Source: Megalonaias nervosa (lineage: Eukaryota > Mollusca > Bivalvia > Unionida > Unionidae). Taken from it: a stretch of 64,000 nt of DNA. Below are positions 49,256 through 61,291 of the stretch, one piece after another. Numbering within the stretch: position 1 is the first letter of the stretch; each line of letters opens with the position of its first letter. A model generated the notes under the pieces. That model had not been told where the DNA came from. It searched no databases and saw only the letters and a list, made by a program, of their open reading frames with translations. The translations under genes were made by a program, and so were the position numbers. Location: NCBI GenBank assembly GCA_016617855.1, contig JAECUM010001767.1, forward strand, positions 1 to 64,000, written 5' to 3'.

Positions 49256-49440
49256 TTTGCATTGAAATGCCAGTAAATCAACTGTTCTAGTACTCTTTGG
49301 CAACATTCAGGTTAGAACTTATAAATCAATGAATGAAATTACTATTTTGTACATTTTTTTGTCTTTGATGCTTTTTTTTTGTTGTAAAATTGGTAGGAGG
49401 TACAAATGAATGGGAGTGTGTGCAAATGCTATAACTGATA

Positions 49441-50414
49441 GGGACCTTTCTTTCATGAAAATTAAATCCCATGAAGTTAAGGATATGATGCATCTTGGGC
49501 CTGCATGAACCACTCCTCAAAGGATGGTTTTAAGAGATCAACCTTCCGGCAGGCTCACATTATCTTTCATCCTTTTACCTTCAATCTTTGGTGTACCAAA
49601 GTGAAGTTATTTTTTCCTTGGGTCCAGTTGCGACAGCACAACATGTTGCCAAGTCATCCACCAGCTTACAAGGGCGAACACTCCTATTGTAAGTGCAAAT
49701 GCATTAGTTTTATAAGATCAGTTTTTTGGGGGGGCCATCAGCCTCAAGTTTTGTTTTGGGGCCATCAGCCACCCTCCCAACTGGTAAATTCAGCAATGCA
49801 ATGATAGCAGGTAATGTATTATTGCTGTTAAGGTGCAGTTTTATTTGTAGGTAAAACTAATTATTTTTTATTATATAATGCTTACCTGCTACTGTTGCAA
49901 AGATTCTAACGTCTCAGTCCAGGTCAAAATATGCGGTATTCCAGCCATGACCGAAGAACTGGAATCATATTCTTTTTTTAACTCTTGATCTCCAGTTACA
50001 AATTGGATGAGGGAACATTTACTTTCGAAGGGGAACTTGACATACTGGAAAAGGTAAGCAATGAATTAATCATTAAGTATTACATAATTAAAATTATTTC
50101 CTGCCCATGATTATTATGTGGTCTCATTTTACACTGATTGGGGAAGGGGGGGGGGGCAGCAGTATTGGTGGTGTTGGTAATTGAAATACAGTATGTTTCC
50201 TATGGTGAGTCTAGGATACCAGCCTAATAAAATGTTTAAAAAGAGTCGGTGGGTTTATTAACAAAGATATCTATAGCAAATAATTGCTTAATTTTTTTTT
50301 TTAGAAATGGGACAGGGGTGGGTTTGTTATTGGACATGTATGGTACAGAGGTTTCTAAGTCTTGGTTAGCAAGATGTTGAAATTATTCTTTTGGTAAGAA
50401 TGATAAAGTATATT
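49441..50414. other. TMEM131 intron segment, nothing recognised
   Basis: It contains a short duplication near 49725-49772 (GGGGCCATCAGCC) and a poly-G run near 50145. No exon was found. Confidence 0.45.
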
Positions 50415-51270
50415 GCACGAGCTGAACAGCTAGTGTTCATCTTTCGTCATTTAATGAGTTGAACAGTTAGTATTCATCTTTCATAGTTCAATGAGTTGAA
50501 CAGCTAATGTTCATCCTTTGGTATTTAATGGTTGTAACAGCTAGTATTCATCCTTCATAGTTTAATGAGTTGAACAGCTAGTGTTCATCCTTCAGTATTT
50601 ATGATTGTAACAGCTAGTGTTCATCTTTTATTGTTGAACAGCTAGTATTCATCCTTCATAGTTTAAGGAGTTGAGCAGCTAGTATTCATCCATCATTGTT
50701 TAATGAGTTGAACAGCTAGTATTCATCCATCATTGTTTAATGAGTGGAACAGCTAGTATTCATTCTTTATGGTTTAACAAGTTGAACAACAAGTATTCAT
50801 CCTTAATGGTTCAAGGAGTTGAACAGGTAGTATTCATCCTTAATGGTTCAAGGAGTTGAACAGCTAGTATTCATCCTTAATGGTTCAAGGAGTTGAACAG
50901 CTATTATTCATCCTTCATGTTTTAACAAGTATTTGTCCTTAAAGATTCAAGTTGAACAGGTAGCATTCATCTTTCTTTGTCAAACAGTTAATATTCATCC
51001 ATCATTGTTTAATGAATTGAACAGCTAATATTCACCTGTCATTGTTTAATGAGTTGAACAGCAAGTATTCATTCTTTATGGTTCAAGGAGTTGAACAGCA
51101 AGTATTCATACTTAATGTTTCAAGGAGTTGAACAGCTAATATTCATCCATCATTTTTTAATGAGTTGAACAGCTAGTATTCATCCTTCATGGTTTAACAA
51201 GTTGAACAGCTATTCATCCCTAATGGTTCAAGGAGTTGAACAGCTGGTAGTCATCCTTCATGGTTTAATA
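50415..51270 (+). repeat. 37-bp minisatellite, about 22 copies
   Basis: The unit is GAGTTGAACAGCTAGTATTC followed by ATCCTTCATGGTTTAAT. Copies differ by base changes and by loss of the GAG or TTTAAT blocks. It lies in the intron before exon 4. Confidence 0.95.
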
Positions 51271-51804
51271 AAGTTTATTTATTGACAACACAGATTATAG
51301 TTGTGTACTGAAATACCTAAAACAATGCTTTTTTATGTCAATTACCAAACAGTATGTTTGATCTCCTTGTTTCTTAGCATGTGTGTCATAAAAGGAAGAA
51401 CATTGTTAAAGTTATATCCTGCCTGCATTCTGTTTGCAGGAAATTTAAGGTCATCATTTCCTGTTTTTGTTCCTTTTATCACATAATTGTCTGATTTAAA
51501 ATTGTATGTAATGCATTATACATGTGATTTAAAATTACAAAATCATTACACAAATAGTGTTAAATTACAGTCTTACATAATCCCAGTTAACATGTTTTCC
51601 TTACCTTATGGTATTTTGCATGTAACAACCAATGCACAGCACACACAAATTTTGAGTTGTGCCTATTTTTTTAAATGTGCAAATAAAATAAAATAAATGC
51701 AAATAATGACATTTGAAATAAAGAAGCCAAATATAACATTTTCTCTTAATAGTAAAAAAGGATAATCAGGAAGGTCTTTACTAATTTTCATTGTGCATTT
51801 TCAG

Positions 51805-51927
51805 GTTTTTGGAGTTGGTATACCAAATCCATACAGAGTGAGGCCCTATCTTGGGGCCAAAGTTCCATTAAACAGCAGTTTTTCTCCTGTAATAAATCTT
51901 CATAATCCATATAGTTCACCTCTACAG
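51805..51927 (+). CDS. TMEM131: TMEM131 exon, fourth visible
   Basis: The acceptor is TTGTGCATTTTCAG and the donor GTAAGAT at 51928. The 123-nt exon is 41 codons in phase 0: VFGVGIPNPYRVRPYLGAKV, then PLNSSFSPVINLHNPYSSPL and Q. Vertebrate TMEM131 has VFGVGVPNPYRLRPFLGARV.. and NSSFSPIINIHNPHSEPLQ. This is the end of one beta-sandwich and the linker to the next. NSS is a potential glycosylation site. Its 3' end and donor are duplicated upstream at 47168-49255. Confidence 0.97.
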
Positions 51928-53827
51928 GTAAGATCAGAAAGAAAATAAACTGATGTTGAAACTATCTCTGTAAGGGACACTATTTTCTAAGGTTCTTAGT
52001 TAAGCCAGATATACACATTATTTATTATTATACAAACTTTTGGCATAATTACTACATGATTTTAGATGAAATTAACAACATTTAGGTGGTCAGATTTTCT
52101 TCAAGCTTTTCATCAAGAACTGCAAATTTTATAACCAAATTCTTGTTTGTCATAAAAGGGATGGAGTAAAAATAGTAAATGACCAGGGCAGGACTTAACC
52201 ATCAACCTCCAGTATTTAGTACAAGACCATATTGTACATAGGATCTTTATATTGGCAGTATTTGGTTTTATTTGTACACCTTCACTTGAATGGTTAAATT
52301 TTGTTCTTTTGATTGTTATCTTATAATGCACTACCCACAAAAAATTTGGTGAACCCATCACTCAACAAAATTAAGTCTAATAATGAATAAAGAAATAATG
52401 AAAATGGATGTTTTATATTCTTGTCCATTGTATATAGCAAAGTCAGTGATAAGGATATTTAGCAGTGTTATTGGATTGCTTGAATCATATTTAAGTTTTG
52501 CTTGGATCAGGGCTATTATTTTGGATATGAATTAATGTTTTGCTTGGATCATTCCTCTTGAGCCACAGATATATTTCTGACAGTGACAGGGATAAGGTAA
52601 GAACTTTGCATTTACAATATGCAGTTGAGAGAATGTTGGCATACCTGTGTGGTACATTCATGTGTTAGGGCTGAAATTCTCAACATATGGAAATCATGTA
52701 TGTTCTAAGCACACATCCGATCAAAATGGCTGCTCCCTGTAGGTAAAAAAATTCAGTCTGAAGTAGTCAAAACTACAATATCTTTAGCAGTTATTAAAAT
52801 AGGGAAAACAAATTTTGCCAGGTTAGGTAATACCAGCTGCTTAAAAATGCAACAAATGAATTATGAAATATATAATGAGTTAGGAAAATCTGGGAAGTAA
52901 TTTTTCTTTTAAAACTGAACCCTGTGCAAAGAATGAAACTGTAGAGCACAACCTTGTGGACTCTTGGTTCTTAAGGCTTGGAGGGATTTTGTCTCTCAGT
53001 GCCTATGGCATGCGGTCTACTTTCGGCTACTTAAAGTGGCTTCTGTTTCTAACAGTAAGGAGATAGACCTTGAAACATATTCAAAGGGACATAAATTGTA
53101 ATCCAAAGTAGACTTGATCAGTAATAGTAGTTCCCTCCCTTTACATACTTGGCCCTCTTTGATATGGTACTTCAAAACAATATCAAAGGTGTAACTAATT
53201 GCTAGCATATTTTTTCAAAATATTTTATGAATTTTTAATCAGTTCTGTGTGAAGGAGAGAGAGAAATAAAGACCTGACAGTGTATTAAGATTGCATAGAC
53301 ATATTGGTATTGATCATCAAAAGAACATGTTTAGCAACATTTTGTGAGTTATTTCCCTTTGATCTTTCATTGTTGTATTCCATGAAACTTTACAAGCCAT
53401 CTTGTATTTTCTATATATTGATGTATATTATTTTCTCTCCCGTTTTTTCTTGTGCAGGCCAGTTGCTTCTCTCTTATACAATTCAGTTATATTGTCTCAT
53501 GCAGTCTTTCTTCTGACATAACACAGTTTTCTGAGAAATAAACATAAATTGAAAATTATTCTATATTTTTGTGATGTACTTACATAATTCTATTGTACAC
53601 TAATATTTAGACATGTAATTTGATCTGGTCCAAGAAGTTAGAATGCTCTGTTGTGAAGTTTCTCAGCCTCAAATTTTCCTTTCAGTTATTCGTATAAATT
53701 GGAAGTTCCTTTTTGTATATTTTGAGAAAGACTGACAAGTTAGAAGTGATATGGATTATTCTGAATGTTGAGTAAAGTTTTAGATCATGGGAGCTTGATA
53801 TTCTGTAAATTTTTCCTATTGTCTCAG
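51928..53827. other. TMEM131 intron, nothing recognised
   Basis: A+T-rich intron without clear repeats. Confidence 0.45.
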
Positions 53828-53908
53828 GTGTTGGAGATGTTTTCTAGTGAGGGAGACTTGCATTTAGAACTGCCCAGCGGAGATAAAGAAGCGCCACAAT
53901 CTTTATGG
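53828..53908 (+). CDS. TMEM131: TMEM131 exon, fifth visible
   Basis: The acceptor is TTCCTATTGTCTCAG and the donor GTAAGT at 53909. The 81-nt exon is 27 codons: VLEMFSSEGDLHLELPSGDK plus EAPQSLW. The family has VVEMYSSGGDLHLELPTG....KLW at this place. Phase is 0 at both ends. The frame stays open through the donor for some 40 more codons, which is chance. Confidence 0.95.
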
Positions 53909-55472
53909 GTAAGTTATTTACAGAGGTCTTGGCTTCATGCAAACCGTTGTGAAGGAATATTAGCAAAAAGAGAGATTTTAATTTTGTTATTTGATTATAT
54001 AATCGGACCAGGACATGTTTTAATTTGAAGTATGGTAGAAATTATTACATGTTGTTGATTTAATAGGATCATCTTAGCTAGTGTTATCTCCCTCAATCTT
54101 AATATAATTATCCAAGCTTGCTAATGTCTCCTCTTCCTCATAAAACTTACCTCAACTCCAAGCCCTAGTTAAAAATATCTGACAAATCAGAAGGCTGTAT
54201 TTGTGCATTTTGAGTTCAGTTCATTAAACAATGATGGATGTTTTTACCTCCAGACAAGAGTTACATTTATTTCTAAGATTCTGCATCAAGTTTGATATGG
54301 GATGATACTTGCCTTCTATTGTCTAAACAGTTTTTGTTGTTGATGATTTGGACAAATGTTGTTCTACTTTGTCTTGTTCTCATCTGTGACTGGCAAGACT
54401 TGTATATTATTTTTCTGTGTTGGTGGTGTTGTTGTCAACAATGGCCAGTGGCATTGTGTTCAGCTCAGTTTGAAAGGTCTTTAGCTGTATATTAGTTGTT
54501 GTATTCAGCTGAAACTATGTGACAGTGTAAAACCCTGGTATCCTATGAGCTCTTGTCTCAACCATGTTATCAGAAGTAGATGACTTAAGTGTCAAGAGTG
54601 TTAAGATCCTGTGTTAACAGTTTTGAAGTTAACAAATCTGCAAACCAACAGCAGATAGAAAACTATGTCATTAATTCAATTTACAGACTAGAAACTACAA
54701 TCCACAGAACATTTCTGTTTGCCATTTGTTACACAGACACAGGTTTCCACATGATCCTGATCTCCCAGGAGGCCCTTGAATCCAACTGGAATTTGAATTC
54801 AAAGAAATTATCTGGAAACCTCCATGAAAATTACATTTTGTCATAAAATGTCCTAGAATTTAATAATAAGAAGCTAAAATACAAACTTTATTAGAGATAA
54901 TATGTTGTTTTTTCACTGCATTTTTGTATTGAACAATTTTGCAAGATCCTCATGCTACATTGGTAGCCATAGTTGAGTCTGGTAACTAAGAAATTTTTGC
55001 GCACATGCCTTCAGCTGCAGTATTATGTCTTTTTATAAGATAATCAGTTTAAAAATGACTCCAGAAAATTGACATTTTTTTCCTTAAAATCTCCTGGAAA
55101 ATCCTTGAAAATAAACATTATTTTAGTGCAGGAACCCTGCTGCTTAGTTGAGAGACGGCATTCCACAGATCCTTCTGTTTGTCATTTATTTCAATGACAG
55201 CTAGACACTGCATTAAACAGAACCCTCCTGTTTGTCATTGGTTAATTGACATCCAGACACTGCATTCCACAGATCCTTTCTTTTTATAATCTGCTACATT
55301 TATAGCATTATATCAAACTTATAAAATTTACCTTTGGCCCAAAATGTTATTTTTTGTTTTGTGTAGGAAGTTTTAGGAAGTAAAGGTTTACACAATAGAA
55401 TGGTTCGCTGGGGAGATGCTGCCTTCTGTCAAAGTTCTAGACAAGAACTAAATAAATTGTTAGTGTGCTCCC
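53909..55472. other. TMEM131 intron with diverged repeats
   Basis: At 55150-55280 a degenerate repeat of about 55 bp (GACACTGCATTCCACAGATC) occurs about three times, with a related block at 54695-54750. The stretch 54757-55138 ends in a form resembling the inverted right end of the hAT-like element at 35010 (GCAGGAACCCTGC, with TCCTTGAAAA inside), so it may be a relative. I could not define its left end. Confidence 0.45.
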
Positions 55473-55983
55473 CATTTTTGCTACCCAAGGCTCCGATGTG
55501 TTAACCAATCCACCTTGGTGGATTGTACAAATATTTCAGAACTCTGCCCTAGTGACATCTGTTGGATTTCATTAGTTGTCTCCCTTAGTATGTAATGCAA
55601 GCTAACTAATAGCGTGTAACATTGTGTTGCATATCAGCTGAAGAAGGTGGAGGCAATTGACTTCCAAAGGATACTTTGTAGGTTTAACATCAAAAGTAGA
55701 CTGTACCAGAGAGAAGCCATTACAGGCGTATTTGAGGGAAAGGAAATATTTGTACAAACATGGACGAGCAGTGGAAAATTGCTTAATTATGAGTCCATAT
55801 CACTTGTGTGCTCCACTTGTCTCAATCTTGTAGGAACAGTGTTCAAATTTGAACAACTTGATTTTGATTGGATACTTGCTGTCAAAATGAAATTCACAGA
55901 CCCGAAGCAACCAAAACATCTGAACTATCTGCCAAGGTGTAGATAGGGTTAACGATATTGGAACCTTGGCTAGCAAAGATGTT
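55473..55983 (-). mobile_element. Non-autonomous TIR transposon (MITE family D), copy 2
   Basis: It aligns as reverse complement with 13939-14453 over its whole length, including GACATCTGTTGGATTTCATT, AGAAGCCATTACAGG and TGTCTCAATC.TGTAGGAAC. The right arm TATTGGAACCTTGGCTAGC is the inverse of the left arm GCTACCCAAGGCTCCGAT. The 99-codon frame at 55647-55946 lies inside it and is not a gene. Confidence 0.87.
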
Positions 55984-57707
55984 TGCTCCCTGATTTTGTA
56001 AACTGCTATTGCTTCATTTTTTTTTGTGGGAAACTTTTGTAGTTTTTACCAATCATACATTTAAGAACCAAATTTTAACAGTGATTCTTTTATGGAAGAA
56101 CCAGTCGGCCTGCCCCAGACAAAGAAATAAAGTACTGATGAAATGCTTTATTTGCATAATCATGAAAATTGATCCCCACAGAATGAATTACGGGAGTTTT
56201 AATTTTTTAAAATAAGTTTTCTTATGGCATTTTGTGATGACTTAAAAATGCAGACATAAGATATCAGACTGAGTCTTAATCATCGAGACACAATTCATAA
56301 ACTACTGTTAACTCATTGTACTTTGAAAAAAACAAAGACAGGGCAAAGTCGTTTTTGCTTTCCTAACAGAAAAAATGACATTTCCATTTTTTAGGTGACT
56401 TACTTGCCCACTTTGCCTCTTAGCACGATCACTGGTTAAGGTGCATGAGAGAGCAAGATGTGCAAACTTTTTATGAACTTGTCCACTTGGACAACAGTGA
56501 TGCATTGAGTACTCCCACAAATTAGTTTAATGTCCTGCATATAACAAATTATTCTTTAACTGTTAACTAATAAAGTGCTTGTCATGACAGAAGTCACCCC
56601 ACCATTAGAGGTCTCATTGTACTGTCTTTTATTAGGTAGGTATTGTGATGGCTGGTGCTGAAGAAATCATTATAAATGATGCAAAACATAAACTGCAAGA
56701 TACAGACAGTGGCAATGTACACAGAGATCAGATCTTGGTTGACCTAAAAAGATCTACTTTTTACCCAATTCACACCAAGTGGCCTATCCACACACAAGAC
56801 AAAGTAGCACTTTGAAGAGATACGACTGAAATAGGCTTTGAGAAAGCAGGACTGATCTGCTGATTGTTTATTTAACAGTCTGTTGCTCTGTGCAAAAAGG
56901 TATATATAAATGGGAATAATGTATGCATTGGGAAGTAAAGGAGGTCAGAAACTTGGGAGTAAATCTGCATTTATTGCAGTGCATTAGGTAGAATGATTAC
57001 AGCCGTACATGAATTTTCATGCTCGTAAATTTTTACATTTGAATTGTAATCATTTAGTTCAGTGTTCCTCACCATTCATGTACCTATCCCAATATATATT
57101 TCACATTCTCAGCACTATGGTTAGCCATGGTGCTAAATTAAAGAAAAAAGCTTGTGATGCCTTTCCAGTGGTTATGATTGAGGGGTGGGGTGGGGGTTCA
57201 GGGGTGAAGATCGGTCTGGTTGATATTTATTTGTGAATTTCAGTTCATGGTTTAGCTCACCCATGAAAAGCATGAAAAGTGGAATGCAATGAAATTAAAA
57301 GTTTTTCACAACATATGGCTGTATTTGACTGTGTTGTTATAGTCATAAAGTACTGTCATTTCAGTTGTGACCAGAACACTGAACCTGTCCCAGTAGCATG
57401 GTTTAAATTGATTGAATGCACCATCATAAAACTTGGACTGTGCTTATGGCAGGAACAGTACAATGAGAAATTTGGACAAAATATTTAACATTAAACTGTT
57501 TTGTACAATGTGTACACATAGAAAAATAATATTTTGATGCATTTTAGTCAGTTGTATTGCATAAACTACTCAAATATAATGCTTAAGCAGAGCTCTGATT
57601 CTGTGGAAACCTTCATACTTACTACTGGTATTGACTTGTATCATTAAGATTATAGAAGTGCAAATTACTGAAAAAAGTTTAAGATGATTTTCTTTGTCTG
57701 TTTACAG
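55984..57707. other. TMEM131 intron segment, nothing recognised
   Basis: No repeat ends or tandem arrays seen. The last bases are the acceptor tract of exon 6. Confidence 0.45.
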
Positions 57708-57855
57708 CAAATTCCTCCCTTTGAGACAAAAACTGTAATGAAGGCCAACTTCATTGGGAGGATAGAGAATAACCATACAGCCTTCATTCGGATCCGAACG
57801 GATCAGGAACAGGATGGTTTTCTCATTTTGCCTATGGAGGTGGAGGTTACATCAG
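57708..57855 (+). CDS. TMEM131: TMEM131 exon, sixth visible
   Basis: The acceptor is TTTGTCTGTTTACAG and the first donor GTTAGT at 57856. The 148-nt exon reads QIPPFETKTVMKANFIGRIE, then NNHTAFIRIRTDQEQDGFLI and LPMEVEVTS, plus one base (phase 1). The family has IPPYETK.VM.A.F..RE.NHTAFIRIKT and ILPVEVEVT here. NHT is a potential glycosylation site. Its last 20 or so bases and its donor are the first unit of a 52-bp tandem array. Read-through past the first donor meets TAG at once (TCA GGT TAG), so use of any later donor would truncate the protein. Confidence 0.96.
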
Positions 57856-58815
57856 GTTAGTAGTATAAGACGAGATTGGAATACTATGGAGGTGGAGTTT
57901 ACATCAGGTTAGTAGTATAAGACGAGATTGGAATACTATGGAGGTGGAGGTTACATCAGGTTAGTAGGATAAGACGAGATTGGAATCCTATGGAGGTGGA
58001 GATTACATCAATTTAGTAGCATAAGACTAGATTGGAATACTGTGGAGGTGGAGGTTACATCAGGTTAGTAGTATAAGACGAGATTGGAATACTCTGGAGG
58101 TGGAGGTTACATCAGGTTAGTAGTATATGATGAGATTGGAATCCTATGGAGGTGGAGGTTACATCAGGTTAGTAGCATAAGATGAGATTGGAATACTATG
58201 GAGGTGGAGGTTACATCAGGTTAGTAGTATAAGACGAGATTGGAATCCTATAGAGGTGGAGGTTACATCAGGTTAGTAGTATAAGACGAGATTGGAATAC
58301 TCGGGAGGTGGAGGTTACATCAGGTTAGTAGTATAAGATGAGATTGGAATCCTATGGAGGTGGAGGTTACATCAGGTTAGTAGTATAAGACAAGATTGGA
58401 ATCCTATGGAGGTGGAGGTTACATCAGGTTAGTAGCATAAGACGAGATTGGAATACTCTGGAGGTGGAGGTTACATCAGGTTAGTAGTATAAGACGAGAT
58501 TGGAATCCTATGGAGGTGGAGGTTACATCAGGTTAGTAGCATAAGATGAGATTGGAATCCTATGGAGGTGGAGGTTACATCAGGTTAGTAGCATAAGACG
58601 AGATTGGAATACTATGGAGGTGGAGGTTACATCAGGTTAGTAGTATAAGATGAGATTGGAATCTTATGGAGGTGGAGGTTACATCAGGTTAGTAGTATAA
58701 GACGAGATTGGAATACTATGGAGGTGGAGGTTACATCAGGTTAGTAGCATAAGACGAGATTGGAATACTATGGAGGTGGAGGTTACATCAGGTTAGTAGC
58801 ATAAAATGAGATTGG
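57833..58815 (+). repeat. 52-bp tandem array of the exon 6/intron junction, about 19 copies
   Basis: Each unit has the exon end TATGGAGGTGGAGGTTACAT and CAG, then the donor GTTAGT, then AGTATAAGACGAGATTGGAA and TAC or TCC. The GGAGGTGGA cores step by 52 bp from the exon itself to about 58770. All units but one (near 58010, CAATTTAG) keep the donor GGTTAGT. Unit differences are few (T/C in the AATACT/AATCCT part, GTAT/GCAT), so the array is young or homogenised. Confidence 0.97.
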
Positions 58816-58944
58816 AATGCTATCAAGGATACTAGTCTATAAGTTGCATCCAACTGCAGCCAGCATGGACCCTCATTTGCATAGATTTTGCTAATGGACT
58901 AATAGATCTGGGTTGAAGCTGCTTGTGAGAATTAAGGAATGTAG

Positions 58945-59130
58945 ACTTAGATTTGCAGACCAGTTGTTTTACAGTAGATGTGGGGGTGTGATGTCCACAG
59001 GTGTGAACCCAGATCTGCAGGCCAGCTATGTTACTGTAGATCTTTATGTGAGCTGTCCACAGGCATAGACACAGATCTGCAGGGCAGTTACATTACAGTA
59101 GTTCTTTGTGGGCTGTCTACAGGTGACAGG
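58945..59130 (+). repeat. Degenerate tandem repeat of about 65 bp, 3 copies
   Basis: Blocks CAGATCTGCAGG(C/G)CAGTTA, TTACAGTAG and CTGTCCACAGG recur in order three times with substitutions. Confidence 0.8.
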
Positions 59131-59578
59131 TATTAAATAATGGGTAGACATAATATAGAATCTGATATGATTGTTCATTGGATATTAGATGTCTAAAATG
59201 AGTAATAAAATGGGCCAGTGTACATCTTGAATAGATGAAAATTGAAATTTCAGTGAATTCATTTATCTTGTGGGTATCAATTATTGTGGTTTTGGAAATA
59301 AAGACATATTTGTCAGTACCTATATGCATAGATTTGGGAAGTTGTCCTATTATTCCCACTGGAGAATTGTATTTTGTAGGGTTTTTTATTCATGGTTTGT
59401 AGCAATGACAGAATCCCAAAAAACTGGTACTGGTGAAAATTGCTACCCATGAAAAAAAAGTAACTTCGCAGTAGATTAGGTTTGACTTTAACATGAGTCA
59501 AATGAATAGAGAATCTGACATTGATATGATGACATATTTTGATGAAGTTCAATAATAATGATAATAATAGTAATTATA

Positions 59579-59703
59579 GGTTACTGCATTTGTATGGGAA
59601 AATATGAACTAGTTTTTCAGATGGCTGTACTGCACGACCTTGGGAGTGCAGTAGATCCATCCGACAAAACGAGTTCATATTTTCCCATACAAATGCAGTA
59701 ACC
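59579..59703. repeat. Inverted repeat of about 57 bp per arm (hairpin)
   Basis: The left arm (59579-59635) and right arm (about 59646-59703) pair from GGTTACTGCATTTGTATGGG, through AAAATATGAACT and GATGG, to TACTGCAC, with a few mismatches and small bulges. The loop is about 10 nt. It directly abuts the TIR element at 59707. Confidence 0.9.
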
Positions 59704-59706
59704 TTT

Positions 59707-60980
59707 TTATTATATGCTCATTTTCTTATTCTACCCAAGGCTTAAATATATAAACAAAAATACACTACAAGAAACAAAGTAACTGAATGTATGCCATATT
59801 CCAAACTAAATACACAAGCGTAGATGCATCATTACACAACATTATCAATGCACACGTAACTCCGCCCAGATAAATTTGAAGTTGGTCGCACACTAGGCCT
59901 AGACGTAAGTTTCAAAAGAAAATGGCGTTTGGTCTACTTAAAATTGAAATTTGGAGTCATATTGTAAATGAATTCGCATTGCAACAACTTTATCAATGCG
60001 CACGTAACTACGCCCAGATAAATTTGAAGTTGGTCGCGCGTTAGGCCTAGACGTAAATTTCAAAAGAAACTGGCGTTTGGTCTACTTAAAATTGAAATTT
60101 GGACTCATTGTGAATGAATGCGCATTGCAACAACTTTTCCATTTGATCTGAATTGAATACGCTTAGGTATTTTTGTTGATTCGACGCAATTTCATGATTA
60201 TGGTCTGGATTTATCTACATGAAGTAACTTAATCAGATTCCAGCAGCGTCTGTGCCAGTTCTACATGAAATACATCATATTGAACCAGTGAGGCTGAAGT
60301 GTGTTGACATCGGCATGCGTGTTTCTGTTCTGTCATTGAATGATTCAGATCATAATGTGGAAAAAATATGAAGTCTTTCAATTGCAATTATCGAAAAGAC
60401 ACTGGAATTTAATGTTTATTTCATTTTGAGTGCAGTATGGAGGATGTAACTGCACTTGGAATATACTCGAAATTACAGTACAATTTCAAACTGTGTGATC
60501 AACCTTGAGAACCCATGACATGGCTCATGTAATTCGGATTTGCAGAACTAAGAAAGTACATTTTGAGGAAATTCAGGATGTAAAATTGTAAGTATATTTT
60601 TGCCATTTTTTATTACCAGCTAAAGAAGACAGTTTATGTCTTATAACTTGCATGTTATTTGTAGGGACCCTGTCTGGCATCTGAGCTAGCCTAAATCTGA
60701 AACTTTGTATCAAAAAAGTTAACGCAGAATGTGCCAAAGCTGCTAATATGTGGCAGTCCATGAAACATCTGCTTTAGTTCATTCAGAAACAAATTTAATC
60801 GACCAAAACGTAAAGTGTCTACTTCACAAGTGTACATGATTTGTTTACAAAAAAGTTCCTAATACACTGTTGGGCACACGTGTCTTGCATGTGAGTGCAA
60901 TATGAAGGTGTGCAATATTGTAAAATACTGCACGATTCTGACAATGTAAAGTTAACGGAGAAAAAATGAGCATATAATAA
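59707..60980. mobile_element. TIR-bounded element of about 1.3 kb, unknown class
   Basis: The 18-bp left end TTATTATATGCTCATTTT is perfectly inverted at 60963-60980. The interior contains a 146-bp tandem duplication (59838-60138) and no coding motif. ACCTTT follows closely outside both ends, but the target duplication is not certain. With the hairpin on its left it may be one larger fold-back element. Confidence 0.6.
59838..60138 (+). repeat. Tandem duplication of about 146 bp, 2 copies
   Basis: The block TATCAATGC(A/G)CACGTAACT, then CGCCCAGATAAATTTGAAGT, then GGCGTTTGGTCTACTTAAAA appears at 59843 and again at 59991. Differences are few. Confidence 0.95.
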
Positions 60981-61291
60981 TGACCTTTATTTATATAGGG
61001 TGACAGTTAGGTAACAGCTGGTTTACATTATGGCCCAGTAATTAAGACAAATATGCATGTAATTATTACAAAATCTACTTGGTTAATTTGTACTACATAA
61101 AACAAATATAAATGAAGTTAATACAAATTATACAAGATCAACATATTGTTTTTGCATTGATATTTCAGAGCTACCGCTTACAAATGTTATGTGGACATAA
61201 CATAAGACCATTGTCAAGAGAAAATTTGAATTATGTGTCTCACCTGCTATTTTGGAATTGAAATTTGCAATACAATTTCAGTAACATAATA

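Larger units (their letters stand above)
46741..49440 (-). mobile_element. TIR transposon family M, copy 2, with nested insertions
   Basis: The left arm (46741-46850) and right arm (about 49298-49440) match the arms of the copy at 28642-29323. The interior 46855-47167 matches that copy as reverse complement, for example TAGTCTATGTGTTCAAGCAA. At 47167 the match stops within TTTACATTG and resumes at CTGTTTGCATTGAAAT (about 49252). What lies between is a copied piece of TMEM131 exon 4 plus intron, itself split by a LINE. The outermost part of the left arm is missing next to exon 3. Confidence 0.87.

Noticed and set aside
50415..51270. CRISPR-like array of regularly spaced repeats
   Set aside because: There are no unique spacers; the whole 37-bp unit is repeated. 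The DNA is eukaryotic. The arrays at 17880-18700 and 57833-58815 were rejected on the same ground.
55647..55946. 99-codon frame as a host exon or gene
   Set aside because: It lies entirely within MITE copy 2, and the corresponding stretch of copy 1 is not open.
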